Source of the DNA: Anaeramoeba flamelloides | Taxonomy: Eukaryota; Metamonada; Anaeramoebidae | Assembly: GCA_027625915.1 (NCBI GenBank) | Contig: JANTQA010000047.1 | Span: forward strand, 7,254,001-7,318,000 | DNA: 64,000 nucleotides | Direction: 5' to 3' | In this document: piece by piece, positions 10,832 to 23,234 of the stretch | Numbering within the stretch: the stretch's first letter is position 1 | Layout: each line of letters begins with the position of its first letter | The notes under the pieces: generated by a model | Database searches by the model: none | Told to the model about the DNA's origin: nothing | The model's input: only the letters and a program-made list of their open reading frames with translations | Position numbers and translations under genes: made by a program

Positions 10832-12958
10832 TTATATTGCCCGGCCTCTTTTCTCTTTTCACTTGAAATCTTTTTTAAACGACAACGTATAATAGGCGGT
10901 ATACATACAAATAAGAAATAAATATTCTTGAATTGGCTTGTATACACATAATGGAATTTAATGTGTAATATCCGACTTATTGACAAACATAAACTGTTAT
11001 GTATATATTTTTATTAATCCTATATATTAATAATAATATATAGGGATTTATATACATATGTATTCTTCCCATTCATTCAATATTGTATAAATTTGTTAAT
11101 ATCTGTTCAAAACTGTTTTTCATTTTTTAATATTTTATGTGATTTTTCTTTATTATTTCTAATTTAATAAATTAAATTAAAAAAAAAAATTTTTATTCAT
11201 TCATAGTTTTATTTTTGAGTAATAATTCATTTATTAAAAATTAGATATATTGATTTAGAAGAATACTTTAAGAAAGTAGGTACATTTAACCATTTTGAAA
11301 AATTTTAATTGTGAAAACATTTCTGAAAAATTATTTTTTGAGTGCCATGAGATCTTGAAGCTTTGGAATCGAAATACCATTCACAGCTATATTTGTGAAA
11401 AGAAAGCGAAGACAAAGCAAATTAGTGTGGAATAGATGATTTAAGGCTTTTTTTAAAAAGTTTTTATAGTTGTAATTTTGGATTTTATTAAATTATTCTT
11501 GGATAGAGAAATTTGTATTACAAATGCTTGAAATTAATCATAGAACACCCTAAAAAAAAATACCAGAAGAGGTGTGTTTTTTAAACAATTATTTTCTTTG
11601 AGAAGACCAAACACGAAAGATCACCTTTTATTGATAAATTTGTTGAAATCAAGACTGAAAAAAAAAAAAAAAAATTCAATCATCATGTATTTTTGACAAT
11701 TTATTCTAAATATTCTTTTAATTTAGACACGAGAAAACAAGAGTTTTTCCTTGAATTTTTCACCACATTTCCTATTTATTTTTTTTTTGAAATATACGAT
11801 TTATTTACAAATTTGTTTTCAAAATTCAATTTTCAAATATTTTGATCAAACAATAAACCAAAACAAAGAAATGTATTTCAAAAATTAAACTAAAAGGAAA
11901 AACTGGAATAAAAAAAAAAAACTCTAAAAAAATACAATCCCAATGAAATTAAAAAATTTTTGAAGCAGATTCTGAATTATTTTTCAAGTTTTAAATTTAA
12001 TTGAAATTATTTTATTTAATATAAATTCATCCAATAAATCTATAATTCTGAAAAATTCATTTAAAAAGCACCCTATTTTTGGAACCTAATCAAGAAATTA
12101 GATTATTTAAATAAAAATAGGATTTTTAAAATTCATTTTGGAAATTCTTTAGAAATAAAAAGTAATTTGTTAATCAATAAAATTTCCTAATAAAAAGTTT
12201 TTCCATTGAAGAATGAAAAATAAAAACGAATTAAAGAACAAGTAATTGTATCAACTGTTACAGATAAAATCAAAAAAATAAATGATTTTTTTTTATTATT
12301 TCTTTATCGAATTTTTCATTTTTTTGAATTCCATTTTTTAGTTGGTATGGAAATATATTACACTAAAATATATTCCACTCCCAGTATTTATTAAAATATT
12401 CATCTATTCGGTTAAAGAAATGATTGTAATAAGTCATTTTCTCAAATAAACAGTGGTACTCAAAATTTGGAAAATGGGCTTACTTCCTTAAATAATTTGA
12501 AATCCAATCTTTAACTCTTTTCTACAACCCAAAATTCAAAGGTTATTCTTGAACACCTATCAATCTATTAATCTTACACTCTTCTAATCTGATTCAGGAA
12601 AAAAAAAAATAAATTGAAAAAAAATTCATTTATTGGCCACTATTAAAATACATACCAAGTTGAAGATCGATCAGCTAAGAACCAAAATAACATCTCCATA
12701 GACCTAACACAAGATACTCTTTTTTCCCTTTTCAGGAAGTGCCAACCTTAAACTAAGAACATATTTTCAAATTTTTACTAATATTTTCACTTGAGAAAAA
12801 AAATGGATTTTGCTGGTTTATGAAATTATCAGGATTTAGCTTTCAAAGTTAAACAAATTAAAAAAATAAAAACACAGAAGTAGTATTTTTTTTATAATAT
12901 TGAGTGTTTTAAATTTACAAAACAATATTAGTTTCTTTATTCATTGAAGTTTAAAGGT
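10832..12958. other. Intergenic region with possible unassigned minus-strand exons
   Basis: Mostly AT-rich. Two less AT-rich islands on the minus strand look exon-like. Near 11410-11340, a TATAG acceptor is followed by AVNGISIPKLQDLMALKK and TAA; joining upstream pieces in another phase would instead read HFCEWYFDSK. Near 12770-12650 there is a stretch similar to the exon at 59628-59736 but with in-frame stops. I recognise no family for the first and treat the second as a decayed relative. Confidence 0.3.
12650..12765 (-). pseudogene. Decayed relative of the exon at 59628-59736
   Basis: Read on the minus strand, this stretch aligns with the minus-strand exon at 59628-59736 over about 100 bp. 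Shared pieces include AAGGTT-GCA, TTCTGAAA, TTGTRTTAG, CATGGAGA and GATC-TCTTC-ACTTG. In the equivalent frame it is interrupted by stop codons. A shorter piece resembling it occurs at about 58870-58910 on the plus strand. It could be a gene fragment or a shared repeat. Confidence 0.35.
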
Positions 12959-13458
12959 TTATTTTCGTAAATTTATTTTCCAATAAAAATAGATAAAAAT
13001 CAAAACAGTAAAAACAAAAAGAAAAAGCCAGCACATGTGTTGTCCTGTAGTTGACGAAATCAAAGTGGAGATTCGGTTTACAGTTCGATCCAAAATTGAA
13101 TTTGCACTATTAAAATTATTATCTAATTCATCTAGCAATTTGTTGTGTCTGCGTATCTCGTTACGGATATCAACGGAGATCTAAGGTAATCATAAAAAAA
13201 AAAGGGGAAAAGAAAAGAAAGCAAAGGAAGGAAAAATTGGTTAAAAAGAGATTAAAGATAGGTTAGTTAGAATATTAGTTTCTTGGAAATAATTCAAGTC
13301 CAAAGACAAACACTTTTGATCCCAATCACTTTGTTTTTGAGGGTTTTAATTTTTAGTTCATTTTGTTTTTGTATTTCTTTGTTTTGTTGTTGTAGATAAT
13401 TGTAGTTAAAGCTTTTGTTGTTTGAGTAGTTTGGTTGACGTGCTCTTTTAAAAGTCAT
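12959..13458 (-). CDS. BET1: BET1-type Qc SNARE, two exons
   Basis: ER-Golgi fusion SNARE with a C-terminal membrane anchor. Exon 1 is 13458-13312 (49 codons, starting MTFKRARQPNYSNN) and exon 2 is 13180-12959 (73 residues plus TAA). The 131-bp intron runs AGT/GTTTGT to CTTAG/ATC, phase 0. The 122-residue product matches BET1 length (about 118). Joined across the junction, the SNARE helix reads ELKIKTLKNKVIGIKS then ISVDIRNEIRRHNKLLDELD, then NNFNSANSILDRTVNRISTL. It ends with a hydrophobic anchor (CWLFLFVFTVLIFIYFYW) and a short basic tail. The ionic zero-layer position, Gln in animal BET1 (TQNKLL), is His here (RHNKLL); from memory, other BET1-family proteins also depart from Gln. Neither exon is long enough to stand out as an ORF. 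Confidence 0.88.
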
Positions 13459-16400
13459 GTACGTTTTGTTTTAAAAATGGAATTAAAAGAAATGATCATT
13501 TCGATTTAAAAGTTTTAACAAAAAATTTTAAAAAATGAAAACATGTGGTTTCAGAAAAAAATATTTTTCAAATTGAAAGAATATTTGAGACTGATTATGT
13601 TTATTGTTTGAGAATTGAGTGTTTAAGTATCAATACTGTAGGTTGCAAAATAAATTCAACAAAATTTTCATTCAGTTTTCCAAAAAGTATTTTTCAATTT
13701 TGGAAAATTTTAAATTTTTTCATTTCTCAAAACGAGCTTAAATAATTTACTTGTCTTTGAAAATATGTGGAATTTGAAGAGTTTTCTTAATTCTTCAGAG
13801 ATATGATTATTTTGGAAAGGAGAAAGAAAATTTGAATCTTTTTATTTTGGAATAAACTGTAATAGTTTATTTGCAAAATAAGATTATGTAAGAAATAATA
13901 TGATTCTAATAAATTTATTACTTTAAGGGATTAGGGTCACCATAGATTTGTCTCAAATTAAATAGTGTTATCATCGAACTTAAATTTCTAGAGATAAATG
14001 GTTCAAATTACTCTAAAAAATCTCTTATAAATCTTAATGCACATCAAATTATTATATTTTTATACTCATGATCACAATTAAAAACTTTCATTTTGGAAAT
14101 TTTTTTTTTCCTTTTCAAAATTTGAAAAGAAAAACCAAAATAATTTTATTAAAATATCTATTTACCAAGAAAATAACTTCGAGTAAATCGATTTCAAATA
14201 AAAAATAAAAAATATTTGTTTTTTTTTTTTTCGTTCGAAATTATGATTAAGAATTGGAATTATTTAAATTTCTAATTCGAACAAATTTTAAATTATATAG
14301 TTCTTTTGGATCTTCTGAAATAAATGAAATTATTCAAAATTGTTTTGGAACACATACTCCTACCATAGTAGCTTATTTTACAAAGTCCTTAAAGGGAAAT
14401 GGAAAAATGAAGTAAAATCTTTTTAACCATATATTCATTAAATGACTAATTAAAATGGTCTCAGTTAAAATTTTAAAAAAATTCAAATATTAATTTATTT
14501 AGTAATAAAATATAAAAAAAAACTGAAACTTGAAGTGAAACAATCCCCCCTATCTTATTGAAGTAAAACTAAATATTTTAGTGTTATTATTTGATATTTA
14601 TTTTTTGTTGTTTAATAAAATATTTTAAAAAATATCAAATATTAGATGATTTTACCCTATCAAAATTTTAAGTTGTGATAAAGTTCCAAAAAGTGTGATT
14701 ATTTTTTTCAAATCAAGATCTCAAAGTATCATGATAAAATATAATGAGATAATTTATACAATCAAGATAATCGACAAAAAATTCAGGTAAATTCCAAAAT
14801 ATCCTGATAAAAATTAAATTTCAATATATTAGTTGATGGGCTTTTGGGCTAATTCAGTAATATATTTAAAAAAGGAATTTTTTTTTTGATTAAAAAAAAA
14901 TTTCATTCAAAAAAAAAAACAAAGAAACCTACTTGATTTAATCAAGAATCAGATCAAGATTTTCATTATTGTTTCTTTTGAATTGGTTGACATATCGATA
15001 GCTCATTTGGATCTATAAACGAAAGAGAAAAAGGAAAATAAATAGTTACTCAGTTAATAGTGATGTTACAAATCTTTTCGAACAAAATTTTTGCTTCTAA
15101 AACATCCAAAACTTCACTTTTTCGATAGATGAATGTGTTTTTATGTTTAAAAATTTTCTTTATTCTTTGAAAGCTGAAAGGAGATGGGGAATTTTTCAAA
15201 AGTTATTTAAATAACCTAGCCACTCTATCACTAATTCAAAATATTTTTTTTTATAAGCTTGTTTTCTTCATAATATTATTCTTCTTAATCCGGTATATTT
15301 GTATTGGGCAGAAAAAATAACTTAAGATTAGAGGTTTTTGTTTGATCGATCACCAATAAGAAGGAAAATTAATCTTTCTTCTTTTTGGTTATTTAACTTG
15401 TGGAAGCAATAACCCCATTTTAAAAAAAAAAAAACACATATCTATTATATATTCAAAAAAATTGTTGAAATGGATAATTATTTGGTTGATCTTAAATTTT
15501 TTTACCTAATTTTTTACTTTTTTAAAAAAAAACAAGGAAAATACTCAATTTTTTCTTTCCACTACTAAAAATCTCATTTCGTTTATGAAATATTTGTGTA
15601 TTTTAAAACATTTCAAAGACTTGGAGACAATTCACAACCCATAAAAACACTTTATAACATTTTAAAGGGTGTAAATTTGTAAGATTGGACATATTGGTAA
15701 ATAAAAAAATGTTTTTTGTAGTACAATCATACTTAAAAAGTGAATAAGTTTTTTTTTTTATGATTTTTCTTGAATTAAAACTTTTGAAAAATTTGCTGTT
15801 TTAATAAATTAGAAACTTTATGAAAAAAAGGTTTTTTTCCTCCCACTATAACCTATACAACACATTTAAAGACCGTTCATTCCCTTTATAACTGGCAATT
15901 GGATTCTAAGTTGGATACATTTCACTTCATTTCACTTCATTTTTCATAGTTTTCATTTCCAAATATTTTTCATTCCATTATCGATTCTAAATTCATCACA
16001 AGTACCTAATGTATATAATAACACAAATCGGAATATATTCCTTTTGAAATATCTTTTTTTGCAAAAAAGAAAAATGAAATTGAAGTGAAAATTTTTTCCG
16101 ATTTATTATTCAAATACTAGTAAAACAGAAAACTTTCAAAAAGTTTTAATTCTGAAAAAGTTTTCACTTTTTTATAATACTGATAAATTCGAAGAGATTT
16201 CAAAAAATTTTTAGTTCAATTTCTATTTTTATAAATCTTTGAACTATTTCTTATCAAACTGTCCCGGACAAAGAATATTTTGAAGAGCAACTAATTTTAG
16301 AGTGTTACTTAACACTTGGCTTCATAAAATGCTTTATTCAAAGGTTGAACATAACAATTTCAAACAGGAAAATCAAGTAAAAATTTACTTACATAAATTA

Positions 16401-16888
16401 CAATTTATCAGTATAATACTTTTAAAAAGTTTTGAAAAAGTCCTCACATTTTTCAAAAGGCTGTATGAATTCAAAAAAATAATTTTCAGTTTTTACGTAA
16501 TTTTTATTTTATGATGATTTTATGATAAAGTAGGACGAATCGCGATTTTTTCAATATTATCGTGAATTTATTGCTAATACAGTGGTAATAAAAGTATTCA
16601 TCAAAACCTTTCTATCTTTATATATATATATATATATATATGCATGACAATCTATAATTTTGTTTTTCTAAGAATATAAATAATTTATAAAATTATTCGT
16701 TTAAAATGTGAGAAATCAAAAAAAAAACAAAATCTTTCAAATAAAAAAAATTCAAATATTAAAAAGATTTGGGTTTGGAGAAATTATTGAGATATATTTC
16801 ACCCCTTGTTATTTTGATTTTTTATTTTTTGTTTTAGATTTGTTCTTTCTTTCTTCTTTTTTTTTATTCATGAAAAAAAAAATAATTC
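13459..16888. other. Intergenic region with a possible small minus-strand gene
   Basis: Largely AT-rich. A minus-strand stretch at about 15190-15065 reads KHKNTFIYRKSEVLDVLEAK then ILFEKI and meets a GTAACA donor. A CGTTTATAG acceptor at about 15018 is followed by either YPNELSICQPIQKKQ-stop or MSYRYVNQFKRNNNENLDLILD-stop, depending on phase. This could be the end of a small spliced gene, but I find no clear start and no family. Copies of the E1 repeat lie around 16078-16290, and a short (TA)n tract is at 16619-16640. Confidence 0.3.
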
Positions 16889-18188
16889 TTAAATAATTTT
16901 TTCAAGTTCTTTTGCATAACCAATTATTTCTCTGATCACTTTGTTTGTAGGAATTTTTTCTTCGTCTTCGTCAAGATTTTCAAAAAAAAGTTTATTATCT
17001 ACAATTCGCCAATTGTTTGTTTTTGCCATTTCTTTAACTTCCTCGATAGATTCCATCATGAACAGATCTTTAGCTGTTTTCAAGTCAAGGGATTTGTAAC
17101 TCTTATTGGTACAATTTAAAATCAATTCTTGAATAGACAATTTTAATCTTGAGACAAATACAGAATACAAATCTGAAGGGGGCTTTTCGCAAATTGTTTG
17201 GATTCCTAAATAGTTCCCATCTAAAAGAAGCTCTTCAACTTGGAGATTAAATTTAATAAATGGGTTCGATCTTGATTCAAACTCGATCAATTCGAGTTCC
17301 GTGTGGAATTCACCAATTCGGTTGAGAGAGAGAAGGTATAATAAATTCATCCCTAAAATTAACAATTCATTTTCAGACTTTTTGATTTCGGTCCTTTTAA
17401 TAGGTTTGGTTTTGGATTCAAACAATTAAATTTGAAAAGAGAAAAATTTGGATTGAGGTTTGAAAAAATAATAAAAAAAAAATTTTTGATAGGTTTAAAA
17501 AATTTTGTTATCAATTAAATTCGACTGTTTTGAAAGTTTTTGATTTTTTTTTTGTTTTTAATTTTGATTTGTTTTTTTGTTTTGAGACTTCATTTTTGTT
17601 TTTGTTATTTTTTTTTTATTTTTGTTTTTGTTTTTTTTTCAAAAGAAAGGTATTTTCAAAACTTAAAAAGAGAAAAAAAAAAAGGTATCAAAATTACCCA
17701 TAATCGAAATAATAAGGTTTAACTTGGGAAATTTGTCTTTCAAAAAGATCCATGTCTTCTAATTTGACACTCATAATAACTGCTAATTCAAGTACTTCGC
17801 CTTTTATTTTTTTAATATTATTTGATTGTTTTGTTTTCATTAATTTTTTTTTTTTTTAGAAATAGAAAAAAAAAGAACAAAAATTGAAAAAAAGTATTGG
17901 ATGTTAAGTACATACGATCTTAATATTTTCATGATTATTTTTCAAACCAAGAATTTTTTCAAACACAAAAAAAAAAAGAAAAAAAAACAAAAAAGAGCTG
18001 TGTTGGTTACGGGCAAAAATAACATTTTTAACATCCAATGGGAAATCTGTTCCTGGAAAAAGAATTCCTTCTTCTGCCATTACAATTTTTAATTTAGTTA
18101 ATAGTTTTTTACAAGCTATCGAATCAGGTTGTTTTTGTCCAACTTGAAATTTAAATTCCTTTGATAATTTGAATAATTGTTCTTCCAT
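16889..18188 (-). CDS. RPN12: 26S proteasome lid subunit RPN12 (PSMD8), three exons
   Basis: Regulatory-particle lid subunit needed for assembly of the 19S complex. Exons are 18188-18011, 17800-17698 and 17393-16889, giving 261 residues (family about 257-275). Junctions are GCCC/GTAACC to AAAAG/GC, then TATGG/GTAATT to AAAAG/G. The joined protein has the family core 'GTDFPLDVKNVIFAREVLEL', 'LFERQISQVKPYYFDYG', 'LLILGMNLLYLLSLNRIGEF' followed by HTELE, 'SVFVSRLKLSIQELI', and a PCI-domain end with 'VIREIIGYAKELEKII'. The spacing from YYFDY to the LGMNLL motif equals that of the human protein, which fixes the splice sites. Exon 3 is also open upstream of its acceptor, but with an in-frame stop just beyond. 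Both acceptors lack a T-rich tract. Confidence 0.93.
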
Positions 18189-18403
18189 TCGAGGATTTAA
18201 TTAATTGAATCTTAATGAAGAGGAAAAGGTTTGGATGTATAAAAAAACAAAAAAATAAAAAAAATGAAAAGCTCATATTGTTTGATAATGCCCAATTGTT
18301 TCAATTTTTTAGAATAATATTGAATTTGTTTGATATTTTAAGATGATGTTTGGGATTATAAAGTGATAGATAAGGTAAGGTTTTTGAAATAAAGAAAAAT
18401 TAA

Positions 18404-19100
18404 TTGCTTAACCATACCTTCCTCGAAATAGGAAAAAAGAGCATTATTATCATGTATTTATCAGTCTACGGATATCTTATCAATCCCCATGTACCAAAGA
18501 GTAAAGAAATAATTCTAAAAAAATTAGAACAATTAGCCCATATTAAAAAAATTGATTCTGAGATTTACTATTTTAAAATTTTTATTATTTTAAGATCATT
18601 TCAAAAAAAAAAGAATTTTCAAATTTATTTTCACTTATTACTAATTTTCTTTTTTAAAAAATAATACGATAAATTAACCCTTACCAAATGTTTGCAGATG
18701 ACTTAATCTTAGTTATCAAATGAAATGAAAAATCAATTTAATGGAAAATTAATTTTATTTTTTGAAATAATAATTAAATTTGGTTTAAAACTTAATAAAG
18801 ATAAAACTGAAATTACTACAAAGAACTAATCAAAGATTAATGTTTTCATATTTAATTAAAAAAATGTTTTAAATATTGTCTATAATCTTTGGAAAGGTAA
18901 ACTCCCTTTCAAAAACATTGGCCCATTAAAAATCGAATTTTGAAAATAAATATTTTGATGAATCGAAGTTATCTATTTCAATAACCAGTTCTATATACAT
19001 TAGAAATATTTGTTTTTTGTTTCAAAATAAAATAAAAAAAAGTAAAAAAAAATAAAATAAAAATAAAAAAAAATTGGACCATTTATTATGAAATTTAGGT
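18404..19100 (+). mobile_element. LINE (non-LTR retrotransposon) fragment, copy A
   Basis: At 18404-18600 the frame 'YLSVYGYLINPHVPKSKEI' followed by ILKKLEQL looks like part of an apurinic-type endonuclease domain. At about 18685-18830 come reverse-transcriptase pieces: QMFADDLILVIK (the catalytic Y/F-A-D-D box), then FGLKLNKDKTEI. The segment at about 18895-19090 matches 22620-22830. The reading frame is broken by several stops and shifts, and much of the RT between the EN part and the ADD box is missing. It is a dead, internally deleted copy. Confidence 0.6.
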
Positions 19101-20734
19101 TACTAAAAACATTTAACAGTTCTAAACAATTATTTAAGAAGGTCGGTACTTGTATCAAAATTTGAATTCACAAGTTTATTCGAAAATGAATTATTATAAT
19201 CATTCTCCCAATCAAAAGAATTAATATTTTAATAAATATGAGTGTGGAATACACATAAATATAATCTATTTATATCTAAATTAAAAAATAGAAATCAAAA
19301 AAATGAAAAAATTGAGGTTGAAAAAAATAAAAATAAAACCTTTTATTTCTGGATCTTATCTGTAAAGTTTTGATACAATTACTTCGTCTATACTTGGTTG
19401 TGATTTTAATTGTTCCTGGAAATACTTTTTTTTTTTTGATAAATTTTTGATTGATAAACAAAATACTTTCTATTTCTAAAGAATTTCTAAAAAATATATT
19501 TTAAAAATCACAATTAACATTAAATTCATTTAATTCTAGTTTTAGTTAAAGAAAATAAACTATCTTTTTTTGAATTCTTTCTTCATAAATTTAGATTTAT
19601 TTGATCTGTATGTTTGATAATTGTTTTTTTTTTCATTTCAATTTAAAAATACGATATAATTATGGAACTTTATTTAATTTTTATGTCAATCCTTTCTTGT
19701 TTTTAGGTTGATTTTTTTGAATTTAACTTTTGATTGTAATAATAAACTCCTTATCAAGTATACTTTTAAACAATATTATTTTTTTTGGAGTATTTTGATC
19801 AAAATATTTGAATAAAGAATTTTTATAGCAAATTTATAACAAAACTAACTAGTAAAATAATAATGAATAGTAATGGAGTGATAAATTCAAGAAAATTTTG
19901 TTTTTGGATTCTGATAAAATTTAGAAGAAAAATATGTAATATCTTTGAAAATATCTTTGGTAGAATTTTTTTTCTTGATTTTAATTATTTTTATTTGGTG
20001 ATAATTCTTGTTTGATATTCAAAAAAAAAAAATATTTGTTTCAAAGACCTACCTTCTTGGTTCGATTTTTAGGGTTTTTATATGGTTAATTTCTTATATT
20101 CCCATGGATACATTTCTTGATTATAAACCTAGTTTAATAAAACTGAAACTTTAAAAAAATACTTGAAAAGAATTGAAAAGGTATTTTTTTATGTTTATTA
20201 TTATTGAAGAAGTGTAATTTTCGCTCAAATACCCTCACATATTTGGATTTTATTTGAGAAATTTAATCAAAAAACCATATATTTTATGTTTATTAATTAA
20301 TAAATTTAATCCTGAAATATAACAGTTAAAAATTAAATCAATTAAGTTTAATTGGTTTTAATCTATTTGGAAATTTAATATTATATTATTACAGTAAAAA
20401 TAGTCTTATAAAAAATTGATCAATATTTTCTATTATTACCCTTTGTTTTTATTTTAAATATCAAATTTTAAAATTTATTTCAATTTTTATAGATTATTGT
20501 AATATCTATTTAAGCAGCTAATAAAGGTACAGAAATTTATAATTGTTGGACTTGAAGGACAACTTAAATATTTTTGAGTTGTAAATAAAATATTTTATTT
20601 TTTTTTATTATTTTGAAATATTCTTGTAGTTTAGAGTGTTGTCAAGTAACATCAAGTGAACACCTTTTTCATAATCTAACAGAATAGAGTAAAATTTTCT
20701 ATTTTTCTCAATTCTTGTTAATTCTGAAAAACGA

Positions 20735-22350
20735 ACGTTGTTTTTTTTTTTAATTTGAGAAATAAACCAAAAATTAAATTAATTTTTAGTTTGTTTCACA
20801 TAATGAATAAAACTTTACAGTTGTAAGAAGATCTTTATTCAGACTATTCAGTCAATAAAAAATAATTAATAATTAAATTTCTATTTCAAGAAGTTTTACG
20901 TTTACTAAATTCCAATCAATTTTATTGTTGATTCTTCGATCAAATTTTATTATTTTTTCTCAATATGGTAGAGATAAATTTTTTAATTTACTTTTGAATT
21001 TAAAATACTTTTTATTTATTAAAATATCATATGTTTGACGTTTAAATATAGTTTTATGGATATTAATTGGTGTGTTTCATTTTATCTTGTATATCCACTA
21101 ATACATGAATTAATATAAATATTCAGATAATTTATTTTTTTTCATTCTGTAATTATATATTTTGAATAAATGGGTTAATTGGATTAGGTGAGTGATTTAA
21201 ATATATTAATTTTCAAATTATTGGTTAATAAATTCTTATTAAATAATTTTTTATGGTTATTATATTTTTCTTTTACCCTTGTCAGATTATATTTTAAGGG
21301 TGAAATTTTTTATAAAGTAAATATCTAAATATTTTTTTTTTGATAAATCTTGGCATAAATAATTATAATTTGTAATTATTGTGTTTCAATTCAAATTGAA
21401 TTATTATTTCATAAATTAAAATTAATTTTCCATTAAATTGATATTTCATTTCCTTTGATAATTAAAATTAAATCATCTACAAACATTTGGTAATGATTAG
21501 TTATTAATATTATTTTTTAGAAAAGAAAATGTGAAATATGGGCCAATAATAATAGGGGATAAAGGATCTCCTTGGAATATACCAATTTACTCAACTTGAT
21601 AATATTTTTATAAAAAATTTTTGATTATTTTATTGAAAATAAATAAACTCTCTTTCAAATATTACCACTCACTTGAAATAATAAATTGGAAAATAAAAAA
21701 CATTATTTAGTATTCAAGAACAATTAATAACTAAATCTGATTTTTAATTCACTTTTAAGTTATTTTAAATCTATAAAAGCATGATATATTAAAAATTGAA
21801 AAAAAAAATAAAACCAAAAACTAAAAAAAAAGGGAGTCAGAATTTTTGATATGAAAATTACGGATTTTTATTTACTGAATTTTCACTGTAAAAAAGTTGA
21901 AAAACACGATTTTTTATGAATAATTAAATTAATTTTAAAATACATTACATAGTCAAGATTTTCTTAGTGATTATTAGTCTTTTCGAAGTTGTTTTTTTGT
22001 TCCACTGGATCTTTTAAAAAAAAAAAAAAAATGAAAAAAAAAAGAAAAAGAAAAATTTTAGAAAAAGAAAATGAAAAAGAAAAGAAAAACAAAAACTTGA
22101 AAAAGAAAAACCAAAATTTTCAAAATTAGAAAAAATGATGTTGATCCAAAAATTAGAAAATATCTTTTTGTCTAGAATATTTGAATAAACCCCATAAACA
22201 GCTCCCAATAACATTCTTAAAGTGAATCAAATTTTTTAAAAAATAATTTTTATTTTATTGTTTTTCAAATTATTTTGAAACTAATTAATTTAAAACATTA
22301 ATATTTATCAATCATTATAATATAAGTTTCAAAATTTCATTTTCATTTTC
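20735..22350 (-). mobile_element. LINE fragment, copy B, with hairpin 3' tail
   Basis: Minus-strand RT remnants: QGDPLSPI (about 21575-21545) and HYQMFVDDLILIIKG (about 21510-21460). The whole stretch 20880-21960 is collinear with 37190-38070. The first Asp-box residue Ala is replaced by Val (FVDD). The 3' side (20735-20870) holds the hairpin motif also seen at 4786 and 36985. Multiple frame breaks; inactive. The boundaries are approximate. Confidence 0.6.
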
Positions 22351-22589
22351 ATTCTTTTATTTTAACTCATAATATATATTTAAGATTTTTACGGTAGCAA
22401 CACTTCAATCAAATAAAAATTAAAAAAAAAAATAAAGATTCAACTTTGATTTATGTTGTATTTGTTTTCTTTTCCCAAATAAATAGTAGTGAATAGTATT
22501 TGGGTTCCAGAATTTCAATCATGTAAAGCAACAAAAAAATCTTTTTTTAAGAAAGATTGTTACAATTAAAATTTTTAAAAATGGTAAAA

Positions 22590-22860
22590 TGTATCTATTT
22601 CCTTAAAAGTGTAATTTAACCAAGTTAAAACTAAACTCCTTTTGAAAATCTTGATCCATAAAAAATGAAATTTTGTAAATAAATATTTTAATAAATTGAA
22701 GTTATCTATTATAATAGAAAAAATTACAATTTAAATATTTAGTACTATACACAAGAAATATTTGTTTAATGTCTTAAAATAAAAAAAAGTATTAAAAATA
22801 AAATAGAATAAAAGTGGGGCATTTATATTGAAATTTAGCTAAGTGTATAAGGAATAAATG
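22590..22860 (+). mobile_element. LINE fragment, copy D (3' coding part)
   Basis: Collinear with about 18880-19100, sharing AAACTCC-TTT-AAAA, AAATAAATATTTT-AT-AATTGAAGTTATCTAT and AGAAATATTTGTTT. No open frame remains. It probably belongs to the same LINE family as copy A. Confidence 0.45.
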
Positions 22861-23234
22861 CAAATTATTTTATTTTTCCTTTACAATTTTTTTTTTATCT
22901 TATAAGTTTTCTAAGAAATAGTTTAACATTATGATCTCCATTTATTTGATTGATCAATTTTTATATGTTGTATATTAGTATATGTTATATAAACCAAGAA
23001 TCCTAAATAAAGAAAGCTATAATTTGAGAATTGAAAAAAGGATAATCAACTTGCATTTATATCACTTTTGAAATCTAAGTTCTTTAAATACCTTACCAAA
23101 TCTAGTCCATACTCACTTTTTGAAAACAATAAAATTCACATATAATTTAGAATCACAATCACCACCAATTTTAGTTTTTTAAATTTTGAATGATATTTTC
23201 TACACCAATAATATTACCTCATTTTTTCTTTTGT

